In this document: piece after piece, positions 1 through 9,318 of the stretch
Numbering within the stretch: the stretch's first letter is position 1
How the letters are laid out: each line of letters starts with the position of its first letter
Source of the DNA: CADCVQ01 sp038260305
GTDB taxonomy: Bacteria; Actinomycetota; Thermoleophilia; Solirubrobacterales; Solirubrobacteraceae
Length of the DNA stretch: 64,000 nucleotides
Direction: 5' to 3'
Assembly (NCBI GenBank): GCA_038260305.1
Contig: JBBSNY010000009.1
Location: forward strand, 62,001 to 126,000
Position numbers and translations under genes: made by a program
Notes under the pieces: model-generated
The model's input: only the letters and a program-made list of their open reading frames with translations
Databases searched by the model: none
Told to the model about the DNA's origin: nothing

Positions 1-300
1 GTGGATCAGCGCGTCGGTCTCGCGAATGTTCGCGAGGAAGCGGTTGCCGAGCCCCTCGCCGGTGTGGGCGCCGGCGACGAGGCCGGCGATGTCGTGGAAG
101 TCGATCGTGTCGTGCACGAGGTTCGACGCGCCGAGCAGGGCGGCGACCTTGTCGAGCCGCTCGTCGTGCACCGCCACGACCGCGACGTTCGGCTCGATCG
201 TCGTGAACGGGTAGTTCGCGGCCTCGATGCCGGCCTTCGTCAGCGCGTTGAAGAGCGACGACTTGCCCGCGTTCGGCATCCCGACGATGCCGACCTTCAT
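1..300 (-). CDS. ychF: Ribosome-binding ATPase YchF, N-terminal part (cut by window edge)
   Basis: Only the first 100 residues lie in the window; the rest continues beyond position 1. The protein starts MKVGIVGMPNAGKSS, which is the P-loop of the Obg-family ATPase YchF (residues 7-15, consensus GxPNxGKST), followed by NYPFTTIEPN, the characteristic switch I region of YchF, and DIAGLVAGAHTGEGLGN, which holds the G3-type loop and the conserved GEGLGNxFL segment. YchF/OLA1 proteins hydrolyse ATP rather than GTP and associate with ribosomes. The ATG overlaps the stop codon of the upstream PAP2 gene (ATGA), suggesting co-translation with it. Confidence 0.95.
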   Translation of the reverse strand, partial: MKVGIVGMPNAGKSSLFNALTKAGIEAANYPFTTIEPNVAVVAVHDERLDKVAALLGASNLVHDTIDFHDIAGLVAGAHTGEGLGNRFLANIRETDALIH

Positions 301-947
301 CGGCTTCCCGTCGCGGCCGGACGTGCCGTTGCGCCGACGGCCGTGCCGAGCAGCGCGCCGGCGGCGATGTCGGACGGGTAGTGCACGCCGAGGTAGACGC
401 GCGACAGCGCCATCGCGGTCGCGACGGCGTACAGCGGCCCCGCCGGGAGCAGCGACGAGTATGCGCGCGCCGCAGCGAACGACGACGACGCGTGCGCCGA
501 CGGAAAGCTCAGCGAGGTCGCAGTCGCGACGAGCGCCGGGAGCTGATCGAGGGCGGGGCGCTTGCGCCGCACGACGAGCTTCAGCACCGTGTTGAGCAGA
601 TACGCGCCGAGCACGGCCCGCGCGGCATGCAGCCACTGGCGGCGGCGCGGGGCGTCGACCGCGGCGCCGGTCGCACCGAGCGCGAGCCATACCGCGGCGT
701 GCTCGCCGAGCTTCGAGAAGCGGCGGATCGGCTGCTCGAGGCGCGCACTGTGGGCGTCCTCGCGCAGCAGCAGGTACAGGCGCACGTCGACGCGGCCGAT
801 CGCCCGCGCGATCGGGCCGCCGCGCAGGCGGGCCAGCAGCGAGCGCCGCGCGGCGGGATCGGCGACGGGTGGGGGTGCGGGGGCGGCGGTCACGCGGCGA
901 CCACGATAGAGCGCGGATCGCCGCGGCCGCCGGTCGTGGCCGGCCAC
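297..947 (-). CDS. PAP2-family membrane phosphatase
   Basis: A 216-residue type 2 phosphatidic acid phosphatase-like protein. All three family motifs are present: KLVVRRKRP (KxxxxxxRP type), PSAHASS (PSGH motif with Ala in place of Gly), and SRVYLGVHYPSD (SRxxxxxHxxxD), with hydrophobic segments around them. Such enzymes dephosphorylate lipid phosphates such as phosphatidate or undecaprenyl diphosphate at the membrane; the substrate cannot be read from sequence. The first 18 residues are Arg-rich and a GTG at 893 would give a shorter start, so the N-terminus is uncertain. Its TGA overlaps the start of ychF by four bases. It is divergent from the lipid kinase gene at 1015. Confidence 0.85.
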   Translation of the reverse strand: MAGHDRRPRRSALYRGRRVTAAPAPPPVADPAARRSLLARLRGGPIARAIGRVDVRLYLLLREDAHSARLEQPIRRFSKLGEHAAVWLALGATGAAVDAPRRRQWLHAARAVLGAYLLNTVLKLVVRRKRPALDQLPALVATATSLSFPSAHASSSFAAARAYSSLLPAGPLYAVATAMALSRVYLGVHYPSDIAAGALLGTAVGATARPAATGSR

Positions 948-1014
948 GCCCCCGTTCCGCGCTTCGGAGGGCCGACGCGGTATGCCGACCGCTCCTTTGC
1001 GGGAGGATCAGCGA

Positions 1015-1917
1015 ATGCGGATCGCCCTCGTCGTCAATCCGAAGTCCGGCACGGCGCCCGAGCCGGCGCGGCTTGTGGCGTGGTTGCGCGCCGACGAGGC
1101 ACAGGTGGACGTCGTCGCGATCCAGGACCTGGCCGGGGCCGGCGGCGGTGGCCTTGACGCTGGCGAGCTCGCCGCGGCGGTCCGCGCGCTGAGCGGGGGC
1201 GGCTTACCAGATCGCGTCGTCGTCGCCGGCGGCGACGGCTCGATCGGCCTCGTCGCGCTGCTCGCCGCCGAGCTCGGCGTCCCCCTGGCCGTTATCGCCG
1301 CCGGGACGGCGAACGACTTCGCGCGCGCGTTCGAGCTGCCCGACGACATCGAGCGCGCCTGTGCGCTCGCGCGCGATCCGGACGCCGCGACCCGTCACGC
1401 CGAGCTCGCGCTCACCGCCGATGGGCGCCCGTTCGTCAACGCCGCCGCGACCGGGCTCAGCGTCGTCGCGGCGCTCGCGGCGCGGGCGCACAAGCAGCGC
1501 CTCGGCGTGCTTGCCTACGTCGTCGGGGCGCTCAAGGCGGCGGCCACCGCGCAACCGCTGCGCTGCAGCGTCCGCGCGGACGGCACGATCGTCTTCGACG
1601 AACGCGCCTGGCAGGTCGTCGTGGGCGCGACCGGAGCGTTCGGCGGCGGCAGCGAGATCGGCGGCACACGCGCCGGCGACGGGCTGCTCGACGTCGCGGT
1701 CGTCCCGGCCGGCTCGCGCCTGGGGCTCGCCCGCCGCGCGTGGGGCATGCGCCGCGGCGCGCTCACGCGCCAGGCCGACGTCGCGCATCATCGCGGCGCG
1801 AGCATCGAGGTGCGCAGCGAGGGCCAGGCGACGTTCAACATCGACGGGGAGGTCTGCCGCTGCGAGCCGGCACGCTTCACGCTGCGCCCGGGCGGTTTTC
1901 GGGTCGTCGTCGGATGA
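1015..1917 (+). CDS. Diacylglycerol kinase-like lipid kinase (YegS/DgkB family)
   Basis: A 300-residue DAGK-catalytic-domain protein. It shows the NPKSG nucleotide-binding start (residues 8-12), the GGDGS motif (72-76) that defines the family, and GTANDFAR (97-104). The C-terminal half has the expected beta-rich domain (FNIDGE near the end). These enzymes phosphorylate diacylglycerol or related lipids using ATP. The ATG at 1015 is preferred over an upstream ATG at 982 because a GGGAGG ribosome site sits 8 bases before it and homology begins there. The stop overlaps the start of the cardiolipin synthase-like gene (ATGA), so the two are a lipid-metabolism pair. Confidence 0.9.
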   Translation: MRIALVVNPKSGTAPEPARLVAWLRADEAQVDVVAIQDLAGAGGGGLDAGELAAAVRALSGGGLPDRVVVAGGDGSIGLVALLAAELGVPLAVIAAGTANDFARAFELPDDIERACALARDPDAATRHAELALTADGRPFVNAAATGLSVVAALAARAHKQRLGVLAYVVGALKAAATAQPLRCSVRADGTIVFDERAWQVVVGATGAFGGGSEIGGTRAGDGLLDVAVVPAGSRLGLARRAWGMRRGALTRQADVAHHRGASIEVRSEGQATFNIDGEVCRCEPARFTLRPGGFRVVVG

Positions 1918-3188
1918 ACCGGCGCTGGCCGGCGGGGATCGCCGCCTTCGGGCTCGTCTGGTACGCGAGCGAGTCGCTGCGCCATCGCCGCGAGCAGGGC
2001 GACGGCTACGAACTCCACGGGGCGGCGCTCGAGGCCGGCTCAGAGGCGTTCCTGCGAGCAGCTGAGGCGATCACGAGCTCCCCGATCGCCCGTGGCAACG
2101 AGGCACGGATCCTGATCAACGGCGACGAGATCTTCCCCGCGTTCCTCGAGTCGATCGCCTCCGCACAGCGCTCGGTGAACCTCCTGAGCTACGTCTACTG
2201 GCACGGCGACATCGCCCGCGAGGTCGCGGACGCCGTCTGCGAGCGCGCCGCCGCCGGGGTCGAGGTGAACGTCCTGTTCGACGCCGTCGGCAGCGCCAAG
2301 ATGGGCCGCGAGCTCACCGGCCAGATGCGCGACGCCGGCGTCAACCTCGCGATCTTCCGACCGCCCAAGCCGTACGCGATCCGGCGCTTGAACAACCGCA
2401 CGCATCGCAAGCTCATGATCGTCGACGGCACGGTCGGGCTCATCGGCGGCGTCGGCATCGCCGACGAGTGGACCGGCGATGCCCAGGACCCCGAGCACTG
2501 GCGCGACACCCACGTCCGCGTGCGCGGCCCGGTCGTGCGGGGGTTGCAGGGCGCGTTCGCCGAGAACTGGCTCGAGGCGACCGGCGACGTGCTCGTCGGG
2601 CCCGACCATCTACCCGAGCTCGAGCCGCTCGGCAACGGCTGCACGATGCAGCTCGTGCGATCGAGCGCCGGAGTCGGCGACACGAACATCGAGGCGCTGT
2701 ACTTCCTGGCGATCGCCTGTGCGCGTGAGCGCCTGCACCTCACGGCCGCCTACTTCGCCCCGCGGCCGGCCTTCATCGAGGCGCTCTGCGACGCCGCCGG
2801 CCGCGGCGTCGACGTCCGCCTACTCGTCCCGGGTGAGCACATCGACAAGGGCTTCGTGCGCCTCGCCGGCCGGGGCGCCTACGAGCAGCTGCTGGGCTGC
2901 GGCGTGAGGATCTGGGAGTTCTGCCCGACGATGATCCACGCCAAGACACTGACGATCGACGGCGGCTGGTCTTCGGTCGGATCGGTGAACTTCGACAACC
3001 GCTCGTTTCAGCTCCAGGACGAGGCGACGCTGTGCGTGTCGGACGCTTCCTTCGCCGCCGCGCTCGACGACCAGTTCGCGCGCGATCTCGCCCGCTCGGA
3101 GGAGATCGAGCTGAAACGCTGGCGCGAGCGGTCGCTACGCGCGAAGTGTGGCGAGCGGCTGCTCACGCTCGCGCGGCGCGAGCTCTGA
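1914..3188 (+). CDS. Cardiolipin synthase-like phospholipase D family protein
   Basis: A 424-residue protein with two HKD motifs: H164-x-K166-x4-D171 in THRKLMIVDG and H342-x-K344-x4-D349 in MIHAKTLTIDG, followed by the GSVNFDNRS segment typical of bacterial cardiolipin synthases. A short hydrophobic stretch near residues 7-17 is a weak membrane anchor; the two-TM N-terminus of ClsA is missing, so it is closer to ClsB/ClsC-type enzymes. It would join phospholipids through a phosphatidyl-enzyme intermediate. It is translationally coupled to the upstream lipid kinase through an ATGA overlap. Its exact lipid substrates are inferred from the family only. Confidence 0.88.
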   Translation: MNRRWPAGIAAFGLVWYASESLRHRREQGDGYELHGAALEAGSEAFLRAAEAITSSPIARGNEARILINGDEIFPAFLESIASAQRSVNLLSYVYWHGDIAREVADAVCERAAAGVEVNVLFDAVGSAKMGRELTGQMRDAGVNLAIFRPPKPYAIRRLNNRTHRKLMIVDGTVGLIGGVGIADEWTGDAQDPEHWRDTHVRVRGPVVRGLQGAFAENWLEATGDVLVGPDHLPELEPLGNGCTMQLVRSSAGVGDTNIEALYFLAIACARERLHLTAAYFAPRPAFIEALCDAAGRGVDVRLLVPGEHIDKGFVRLAGRGAYEQLLGCGVRIWEFCPTMIHAKTLTIDGGWSSVGSVNFDNRSFQLQDEATLCVSDASFAAALDDQFARDLARSEEIELKRWRERSLRAKCGERLLTLARREL

Positions 3189-3189
3189 G

Positions 3190-3582
3190 TCAGGTCGTTC
3201 CGCCGGTGCTGAAGTCCCCGCCGGGCGTTCCCTGCGCCGGGGGCGGCGGCACCAAGACCGGTGGCCGCGCCGGCGGCGGTGGGACGATCGGACGCGGCGA
3301 GAGCGCGCGCGACCGCGCCCTCGCAGGCGGGGTTGTCTTCGTCGCCGCGGCCGGCTTACGTGCCGGGGCCGGGATGCTGCCGAGCTCCGGCAGCTCGCGG
3401 CGGCGCGCGATCGATCCGATCTCGACACGATCGCCCGGCGGCGAGAATCGCACGGGAGGCGACTGGGCGGCACCCGTCGTGGCGCCGCTCGAGGCGGCGC
3501 GGCCGGCGCCCCAGCCGGCGACGGCGACGGCGAGTGCCGCAACGACCGCCGCCCCGATCGCGCGACCGCTCAGCGCGGGCAA
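3190..3582 (-). CDS. Small membrane-anchored Pro-rich protein of unknown function
   Basis: A 130-residue protein with one hydrophobic segment near the N-terminus (about residues 9-26) followed by an exposed tail rich in Pro, Ala and Arg with PPPPARPPVLVPPPPA runs. No catalytic motif is visible. Its start lies 13 bases inside the 3' end of the secreted-protein gene upstream (3570-4684), which suggests coupling. Its stop faces that of the cardiolipin synthase gene, with one base between them. The reading frame matches the codon bias of neighbours, but it could be less conserved than they are. Confidence 0.55.
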   Translation of the reverse strand: MPALSGRAIGAAVVAALAVAVAGWGAGRAASSGATTGAAQSPPVRFSPPGDRVEIGSIARRRELPELGSIPAPARKPAAATKTTPPARARSRALSPRPIVPPPPARPPVLVPPPPAQGTPGGDFSTGGTT

Positions 3583-4684
3583 CTCAGCACCTTCCCATTC
3601 GGGTTCAGGCAGCGGTCGGCCACGCTCGGCAACCGGCGCCCCGTGCGCGTCAGCAGCCGCTCGTACGTTCCGCGTCGCAGGCGCTTGGTCACCTTGACCG
3701 TGATCCGCGTTCCCGCGGGGAAGATCCTCGGGCGGCGGAAGCGCCGCGTCAGCCCGGTCGAGCGCTTCGTCGTCTTCTTGATGACGACCGTGCGGAAGCC
3801 GCAGACGCCGCGGCGTCCTTGGCAGCGCAGCTCGATGCGCGAGCCCTTCGCTGCGATGACGGTCAGCGACACGAGCTTGGACAGCAGGTCGTTGAGGCGC
3901 CAGACGCCGCGAACGTCGGCGTCCAGGAGGCTCGGGCAGCCGTTGCGCATGTCGCCCGCGACGGTCGCGCAGCGGTCGACGGCGAGGCCTGGGTCTGCAT
4001 CGTCGGCGCCCCGCGGCCGGTGACGTTGGACTTCGACGTGTCGAGGGCGCGGTCGCCGGGGTCCGACGCGCCGAACGGGGCCACGACCTGCGTGTGCTCC
4101 GTGGCCTGCGCGGTCTGGATGCCCGCCAGCGCCGGGTTCTGGTCGACGGCCGGGACCTTCAGGACGCTGAACTGGAAGTCGATGACGCACGAGGAGCCGG
4201 CCGCGGGCAGCGTCACGTGCGAGCCCACCGGTAGCGGGGTGAAGCGCACGGTCCCGAATGCCGCGTTCACGATCTCCGCGTCGAACGCGGTGCCCGCGCA
4301 GGACGTCTCGCTGCGGCCCGTCGCGGACGGAGCGATCACGAAGACGCCCGGATCGGCGCCCGAGGCCGCGCAGACGTCGCCCGCCAGCTCGCCGCACGAC
4401 GGCGTCAGCGCGATGCCGGTGTCCGATGCCATGCACGGCGCGACGGCATCGCCGGCGTCGCAGACGACGTTCGCGCCGCCCGCGTTCGCACCGCTGTTCT
4501 GGTTTCGCAGCGTGATCGAGCCGCCGAGCCCGGTCTGGCCGACCGTGACGTCGGTCGGGAACGTGATCGTCGTCGTCGCGCCGGCCGCAGCCTGCGCGAG
4601 CGCCGGCGCCGTCAGGCAGCCCAGCAGGGCGAGCAGCGCACCGACGCTCGCCCTCGCCCGGCCACACAGCTTCCTATCCGCCAC
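3570..4684 (-). pseudogene. Secreted protein of unknown function, apparently frameshifted near 4005-4015
   Basis: Reading begins at a GTG at 4684, with a GAGGGAG ribosome site about 8 bases before it. A signal peptide (GALLALLGCLTAPALAQA) follows, then a beta-rich, Cys-containing extracellular domain ending around TSKSNVTGRGA. Beyond that point this frame turns into low-quality Ala/Thr/Ser sequence and stops at 3863, while the next frame carries on sensibly from ADDADPGLAVDRCATVAG through RNGCPSLLDADVRGVWRLND to a basic C-terminus ending at 3570. One base missing in the GGGGCGCC run would restore a protein of about 370 residues. I cannot tell a sequencing error from a real mutation. No named family is recognised. 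Confidence 0.65.
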
Positions 4685-4761
4685 GCGATCGCTCCCTCGC
4701 AAAGACCCAGGCCCTACCAATCCAACAACGCTCACGGTGCCAGGTTGCGCGGCCACCGACA

Positions 4762-6630
4762 TCACGCCGCATAGCCGAGCTTGTCGAGCGCCGCGAGGGC
4801 CCTGCGCAGGCGATCCTCGGCCGCCCGCACGGCACCGGCCGCGTCCGCGTACGGGCCGCGCGCGCCGTCACGCGCCGCTGACGCCAGGCGCTGGTAGCCG
4901 TCCGCGCCCGCCCTGATCGCGGACACGATCGCGTCGTGGCCCTCGCGGTCGCGCGCGCTCACAGCCCCTGCGTCGAGCTCGGCCGCCGTCCGCGAGTAGC
5001 TGCGCGCGATCACGGTCGCGAGCTTCGCCTGCCCCTTGGCGGTGCGCGCCTTGCGCAGGTGCTCGCCGGCGTCGCGGAGCGTCGCGTCGAGCGCGCCGAC
5101 CGCGTTGGCGAGGCGGTGGCCGTAGCTCGGAGCCGGCCCAAGCGGCAGCGCCCACGCCCCGTCGATGCGCGGCGACGGCAGGCCGTCGATCCGCAGGGTC
5201 GAGGCCGCCCGGGCGCAGGCGCCGAAGAACTCGCTCGCCTCGGCCGGTGCGAGGCATGCCACGACCGCCGAGCCGTCCGCCGTCGGGACGGCGTAGATCG
5301 TGACGGCGTCCTCGAAGCCGTCGAGCTTCAGCCGCGGGTAGCTGAGGGCTTGGGTGTCGCCGAGCAGGACGGGCCGGGCCTTCGGGGCGGGGGCGGCGGC
5401 GGGCAGGCGCTGGCGTAGGGACGCCGGCAGCAGATCCGGTCCGACGGCGTCCTTGACGATGCCCGCGACGAGGCCGGGGCGGCCGCTGCCGTTCGTCGAC
5501 AGCGCGATCGGCTTCGTGAAGCGCAGGCCCGGGATGCTCGGGGTCTCGGAGACCCGCACCCAGCCGGCCGGGAAGCGCAGCCCCACGCCCGATCGCGAGG
5601 CCTGCCGGGTGAGCGCCGGCGCAGACGGACCGCTTGGACCGTGGCGGTGGCCGACGGCATAGCCGGCCGCGGCGATCGCCGCGAGCGCGATGAGCGCAAC
5701 GAGAACGCCGCCGATGCGCGCGCGGCGCTCGTCGGGCAGGCGCTCGGGCGCCAGCCGGCCCGACGGCACGACGACCTCGGCCGGCTGCCACGAGTCGCGC
5801 CCCGGCTGCTCCCGCGCCGGCGCCGATCGCCAAGGCTCCACCTGAGCCACCGGCTCGGGCTCGGCTACGGGCGCGTTCAACAGCGCCCATACGTCCTCAT
5901 CGGGCGAGTCCGCGGTCACGCGCCGGTGGCGGCCCGGGACGTCCGCGGACGGGCGGCGCCGCTGCTCCTCGCCCTCTCGGACCCTCGCCCGCTCGGCGTC
6001 GAGCTGCGCGCTCGCGGCGCGCTCGCTCTCCGCGAGATCGACGAGCTGTGCCGTCGCGTCCTCGCGCTCGAGGTCGATGCGCTGCTTGATCTCCGACGAC
6101 TGGTCGTTGCTGCGCGCCTTCGCGTTGCGCTCGGCTACGAGCTCGCGCTCGAGCGCGACGATGCGCTCGGCGGCGGCCGAGGCGGCGAGGTCGTAGGCCT
6201 CGCGCGCGCGCTGCTCGGCCTCGACGGCGGCGCGCACGAGGCCGGCCTGCTCGCTGTCGGGGGTGTACTGGTCGACGTCCAGCAGCCGGCCCTGCTCGGG
6301 CGCGTCGACGAACGGCAGGTAGGCCTCCGACTCGACGGCTCCGAAGTCGTTCGTGATCGGCGGCTCGGGGCCCGAGACGGGGGCGGCCACGCCCGGCTGA
6401 ATGAGCTCAAGCGTAATGATCTGATCCCCGCTGACCGTGTGCAGCGGCGGCCGTACACGGAGACCGACGCGTTCCAGGCGGGCCTCGATCGCGAGCGTGA
6501 CATCGGGGTCCATGCGGGCGAAGCCGAACTCGCGCAGCAAGCGGCCCACCTTGAGCTTCAGCGGGCGATGGCGGTTGTCGACCGTCCGTCGCCAGCGCTC
6601 CTCCGCGCCATAGGGCGGGATCGCGCCCAT
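4762..6630 (-). CDS. Membrane protein with N-terminal conserved region and coiled coil, unknown function
   Basis: A 622-residue protein when started at the ATG at 6630 (MGAIPPYGAEERW). The first 90 residues look conserved (FGFARMDPDVTLAIEARLE, then a short beta segment). Residues of roughly 150-260 are a charged coiled coil (AERIVALERELVAERNAKAR). A disordered Pro/Arg-rich part follows, then one transmembrane helix (GGVLVALIALAAIAAAGYAVG), then an outer domain ending in helical ADGYQRLASAARDGAR-type repeats. This is the layout of a cytoplasmic sensor or scaffold tied to an extracytoplasmic domain. I recognise no named family. The gap to the secreted-protein gene start at 4684 is 77 bases. Confidence 0.75.
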   Translation of the reverse strand: MGAIPPYGAEERWRRTVDNRHRPLKLKVGRLLREFGFARMDPDVTLAIEARLERVGLRVRPPLHTVSGDQIITLELIQPGVAAPVSGPEPPITNDFGAVESEAYLPFVDAPEQGRLLDVDQYTPDSEQAGLVRAAVEAEQRAREAYDLAASAAAERIVALERELVAERNAKARSNDQSSEIKQRIDLEREDATAQLVDLAESERAASAQLDAERARVREGEEQRRRPSADVPGRHRRVTADSPDEDVWALLNAPVAEPEPVAQVEPWRSAPAREQPGRDSWQPAEVVVPSGRLAPERLPDERRARIGGVLVALIALAAIAAAGYAVGHRHGPSGPSAPALTRQASRSGVGLRFPAGWVRVSETPSIPGLRFTKPIALSTNGSGRPGLVAGIVKDAVGPDLLPASLRQRLPAAAPAPKARPVLLGDTQALSYPRLKLDGFEDAVTIYAVPTADGSAVVACLAPAEASEFFGACARAASTLRIDGLPSPRIDGAWALPLGPAPSYGHRLANAVGALDATLRDAGEHLRKARTAKGQAKLATVIARSYSRTAAELDAGAVSARDREGHDAIVSAIRAGADGYQRLASAARDGARGPYADAAGAVRAAEDRLRRALAALDKLGYAA

Positions 6631-6641
6631 GCGACTTCTTG

Positions 6642-6860
6642 CTACCCCCCGGCCCCGAACCCGACGCGGAGCTCGTCGAGGTTCGTTCGCACGTAGACGA
6701 CCTGGCTGAGGTTCATCCGGATCGTGCCGTCGTCGACGGTGAGGTCGTGCCAATCGCCCTTCGACAACGCCTCGAGCAGCTCGTCGAGGTCGGGCTCCTC
6801 GAGACGCACGCCGAGGACCTGGGTGCCGGTGAAGCCGATCGTGACGCGCTGCAGAGCCAT
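6642..6860 (-). CDS. Small conserved-looking protein, unknown function
   Basis: A 72-residue protein beginning MALQRVTIGFTGTQVLGV, with an alternating beta pattern and one helix (DLDELLEALSKG), and a C-terminal strand with NLSQVVYVRTNL. The size and pattern suggest a single compact alpha/beta domain. It lies between the coiled-coil membrane protein (gap 11 bases) and the methylmalonyl-CoA epimerase gene (gap 7 bases), all on the minus strand, so it is probably co-transcribed with both. No function is recognised. Confidence 0.75.
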   Translation of the reverse strand: MALQRVTIGFTGTQVLGVRLEEPDLDELLEALSKGDWHDLTVDDGTIRMNLSQVVYVRTNLDELRVGFGAGG

Positions 6861-6867
6861 GGTGGTG

Positions 6868-7287
6868 TCAGTGTCCCTTCGCGGGTTGGACGATCTCGGT
6901 CAGTACCCCACCGGATGACTTGGGGTGCAGGAACGCGACGCGCGAGTCGCGGATGCCGACTCGCGGCCGCTCGTCGATGAGCCGCATGCCGGCGTCGCGC
7001 AGCGACGACAGCGCTGCCTCGATGTCGGCCACCTGGTAGGCGACGTGGTGCATCCCGGGGCCGCGCTTGGCGATGAAGCGGCCGACGGGCGTGTCCGGTC
7101 CGAGCGGAGCGAGCAGCTCGACATGGTTCTCGCCGACGTCCAGCAGGACGGCCTCGACCCCCTGCTCGGCGATGACCTCGCGGTGTACGAGCGCCATCCC
7201 GTAGTCGCCCTCGTAGAGCGCGAGCGCCGCATCGAGATCCTCGACGGCGACGCCGATGTGGTCGACGCGGGTGAACACGCGGCCCAT
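6868..7287 (-). CDS. mce: Methylmalonyl-CoA epimerase
   Basis: A 139-residue vicinal-oxygen-chelate protein that matches methylmalonyl-CoA epimerase in length and pattern: VDHIGVAVEDLDAAL at the N-terminus with the first metal His, NHVELLAPL with the conserved Glu, GPGMHHVAYQVADIEAAL with the second-module His pair, and SSGGVLTEIVQP with the last metal Glu. The enzyme interconverts (S)- and (R)-methylmalonyl-CoA in propionyl-CoA metabolism. No mutase or carboxylase gene is in this window, so its pathway partners are elsewhere. Start is an ATG at 7287. Confidence 0.93.
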   Translation of the reverse strand: MGRVFTRVDHIGVAVEDLDAALALYEGDYGMALVHREVIAEQGVEAVLLDVGENHVELLAPLGPDTPVGRFIAKRGPGMHHVAYQVADIEAALSSLRDAGMRLIDERPRVGIRDSRVAFLHPKSSGGVLTEIVQPAKGH

Positions 7288-7362
7288 CGTAGTGGCCGCG
7301 GGCGCGCCAGCGTGCCGAAGACAGCGCTCTTGCGCCGCGGCCCGACCCGCCCAGCCGCGGGC

Positions 7363-8949
7363 TCAGCCTCCCGGCAGTTGCGGGGGCTTCGCCGCCCGGC
7401 GCCCGTTCGGCGGCACGTCGCTGCCGTCGGCGTCGTGCGCTCGCGAGGCGACCATGCGCAGCGACGACAGGCCCTGCCGGCGCTCGACGCGCGGCACGCC
7501 CTCCATGATGCGGTCGATGTCCTTGCGTTCGAGTACCTCGTGCTCGAGCAGCGCGAGCGCGAACTCCTCGAGCTTGTCGCGCCGGCCGGACAAGAGCTCG
7601 GTGGCGGCACGCTGCGCCTGGAAGGCGAGGTCCTGCTGCTCCTGGTCGCGAACGCGGCGGAACTGCTCTGACGGCCCGTCGTCGTCGGCGACGGCGCGCT
7701 GGGCGGTGCCGGGCGCCCCCATGGCGTAGTCGTAGACCATCGCTCGCGCGACCTGGGCGACGCGCTGGAGGTCGTCCGAGGCGCCGGTCGTGACCTCGCC
7801 GAAAACGAGCTCCTCGGCGCAGCGGCCGGCGAGCAGGACGGTCATGTGATCGAGCAGCTCGTCGCGCGTCTTGAGGTAGCGATCCTCCTCGGGCAGGTTC
7901 AGCGTGTAGCCGAGCGCCTGGCCGCGCGGGACGATCGAGATCTTGTGGACGCGGTCGACGTTCGGCAGCAGCTCCGCGACGAGCGCGTGGCCGGCCTCGT
8001 GATAGGCGACGACCTCCTTCTCGTGCACGTTGAGCACGCGCCGCGACTGCACGCCGGCGAGGATGCGGTCCAGCGCCTGGTCGAAGTCCTCGTCGGTCAG
8101 CTTCGTGTCGTCGCGCCGCGCGCAGCGAATCGCCGCCTCGTTGCAGAGGTTCGCGAGGTCCGCGCCGGTCAGGCCGCTCGTCTGAGCCGCGATCTTCTGC
8201 AGGTCGACGCCGTCAGCCGGCTTGTCGCGCGTGTGGACCTTGAGGATCCGCTCGCGGCCCTCGACGTCGGGCGGCGAGACGAAGACCTGGCGGTCGAAGC
8301 GCCCCGGGCGCAGCAGCGCCGGGTCGAGCTTCTCGAGCAGGTTCGAGGCGGCCATGACGACGAGCTCGCCGCTCGTGTTGAAGCCGTCCATCTCGACGAG
8401 CAACTGGTTCAGCGACTGCTCGCGGTCGCCCGTGTCGTTGCCGGTTCGGCGGCCGCCGACGGCGTCGAGCTCGTCGATGAAGATGATCGCGGGCGCGTTC
8501 TTGCGCGCTTCGCGAAACAGGCGCCGGATGCGTGCGGCGCCGAGGCCGGCGAACATCTCGACGAACGAGGCCGCGGACTGCGAGAAGAACTGGGCGCCGG
8601 ATTCGTGCGCGACGGCCTTCGCCAGCAGCGTCTTGCCGGTGCCGGGCGGGCCGTGCAGGAGCACGCCCTTCGGCACGCGCGCGCCGAGCTCGGAGAAGCG
8701 CTTGGGATCGCGCAGGAACTCGACGACCTCGCGCAGCTCGTCCTTCGCGTCGTCGACTCCGGCGATGTCCTCCCAACTGATCGCCGACTTGACCTGCGGC
8801 TTGATCTGCACCGGCTTGGTCTGCGGCATGCGCTTGAGCGTCTTCCACAGAAAGAAGGCGATGATGAACATGAAGAGGATCGTGGCCACGCCCGACCACT
8901 CGTTGCCGAAGTCCTTGACGTGATCGAAGAAGCTCGGGTTGTTGGGCAT
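7363..8949 (-). CDS. ftsH: ATP-dependent zinc metalloprotease FtsH, short one-TM form
   Basis: A 528-residue AAA+ membrane protease. Walker A GPPGTGKT is at 100-107, Walker B IIFIDE at 155-160, the second-region-of-homology arginines lie in LLRPGRFDR (213-220), and the zinc site HEAGH is at 317-321. The pore loop reads FVEMFAGLG (129-137) where most FtsH have FVEMFVGVG. Only one hydrophobic helix is seen (about 20-38), so the usual two-TM N-terminus with an outer domain of about 70 residues is missing. A GGGAGGG ribosome site directly precedes the ATG at 8949, and upstream in-frame sequence looks non-coding, so the short form seems real. It degrades membrane and regulatory proteins. Confidence 0.93.
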   Translation of the reverse strand: MPNNPSFFDHVKDFGNEWSGVATILFMFIIAFFLWKTLKRMPQTKPVQIKPQVKSAISWEDIAGVDDAKDELREVVEFLRDPKRFSELGARVPKGVLLHGPPGTGKTLLAKAVAHESGAQFFSQSAASFVEMFAGLGAARIRRLFREARKNAPAIIFIDELDAVGGRRTGNDTGDREQSLNQLLVEMDGFNTSGELVVMAASNLLEKLDPALLRPGRFDRQVFVSPPDVEGRERILKVHTRDKPADGVDLQKIAAQTSGLTGADLANLCNEAAIRCARRDDTKLTDEDFDQALDRILAGVQSRRVLNVHEKEVVAYHEAGHALVAELLPNVDRVHKISIVPRGQALGYTLNLPEEDRYLKTRDELLDHMTVLLAGRCAEELVFGEVTTGASDDLQRVAQVARAMVYDYAMGAPGTAQRAVADDDGPSEQFRRVRDQEQQDLAFQAQRAATELLSGRRDKLEEFALALLEHEVLERKDIDRIMEGVPRVERRQGLSSLRMVASRAHDADGSDVPPNGRRAAKPPQLPGG

Positions 8950-9040
8950 CACCCTCCCTTCGACAGGGTGCGGCGAAAGCTCAAGCGCCGCTGGACGGGT
9001 ATTGCCGGGTGCCCCCGAACCCGGCGCGAGGTGGCTTGGC

Positions 9041-9285
<245 letters not shown>

Positions 9286-9318
9286 GAGGTACGCCGCGCC
9301 CCGCCCGCGCGCCGGCGC

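Noticed and set aside
5641..6696. Plus-strand frame of about 350 residues opposite the coiled-coil membrane protein
   Set aside because: Shadow frame in GC-rich DNA; the minus strand shows a coiled coil, a TM helix and a clear start.
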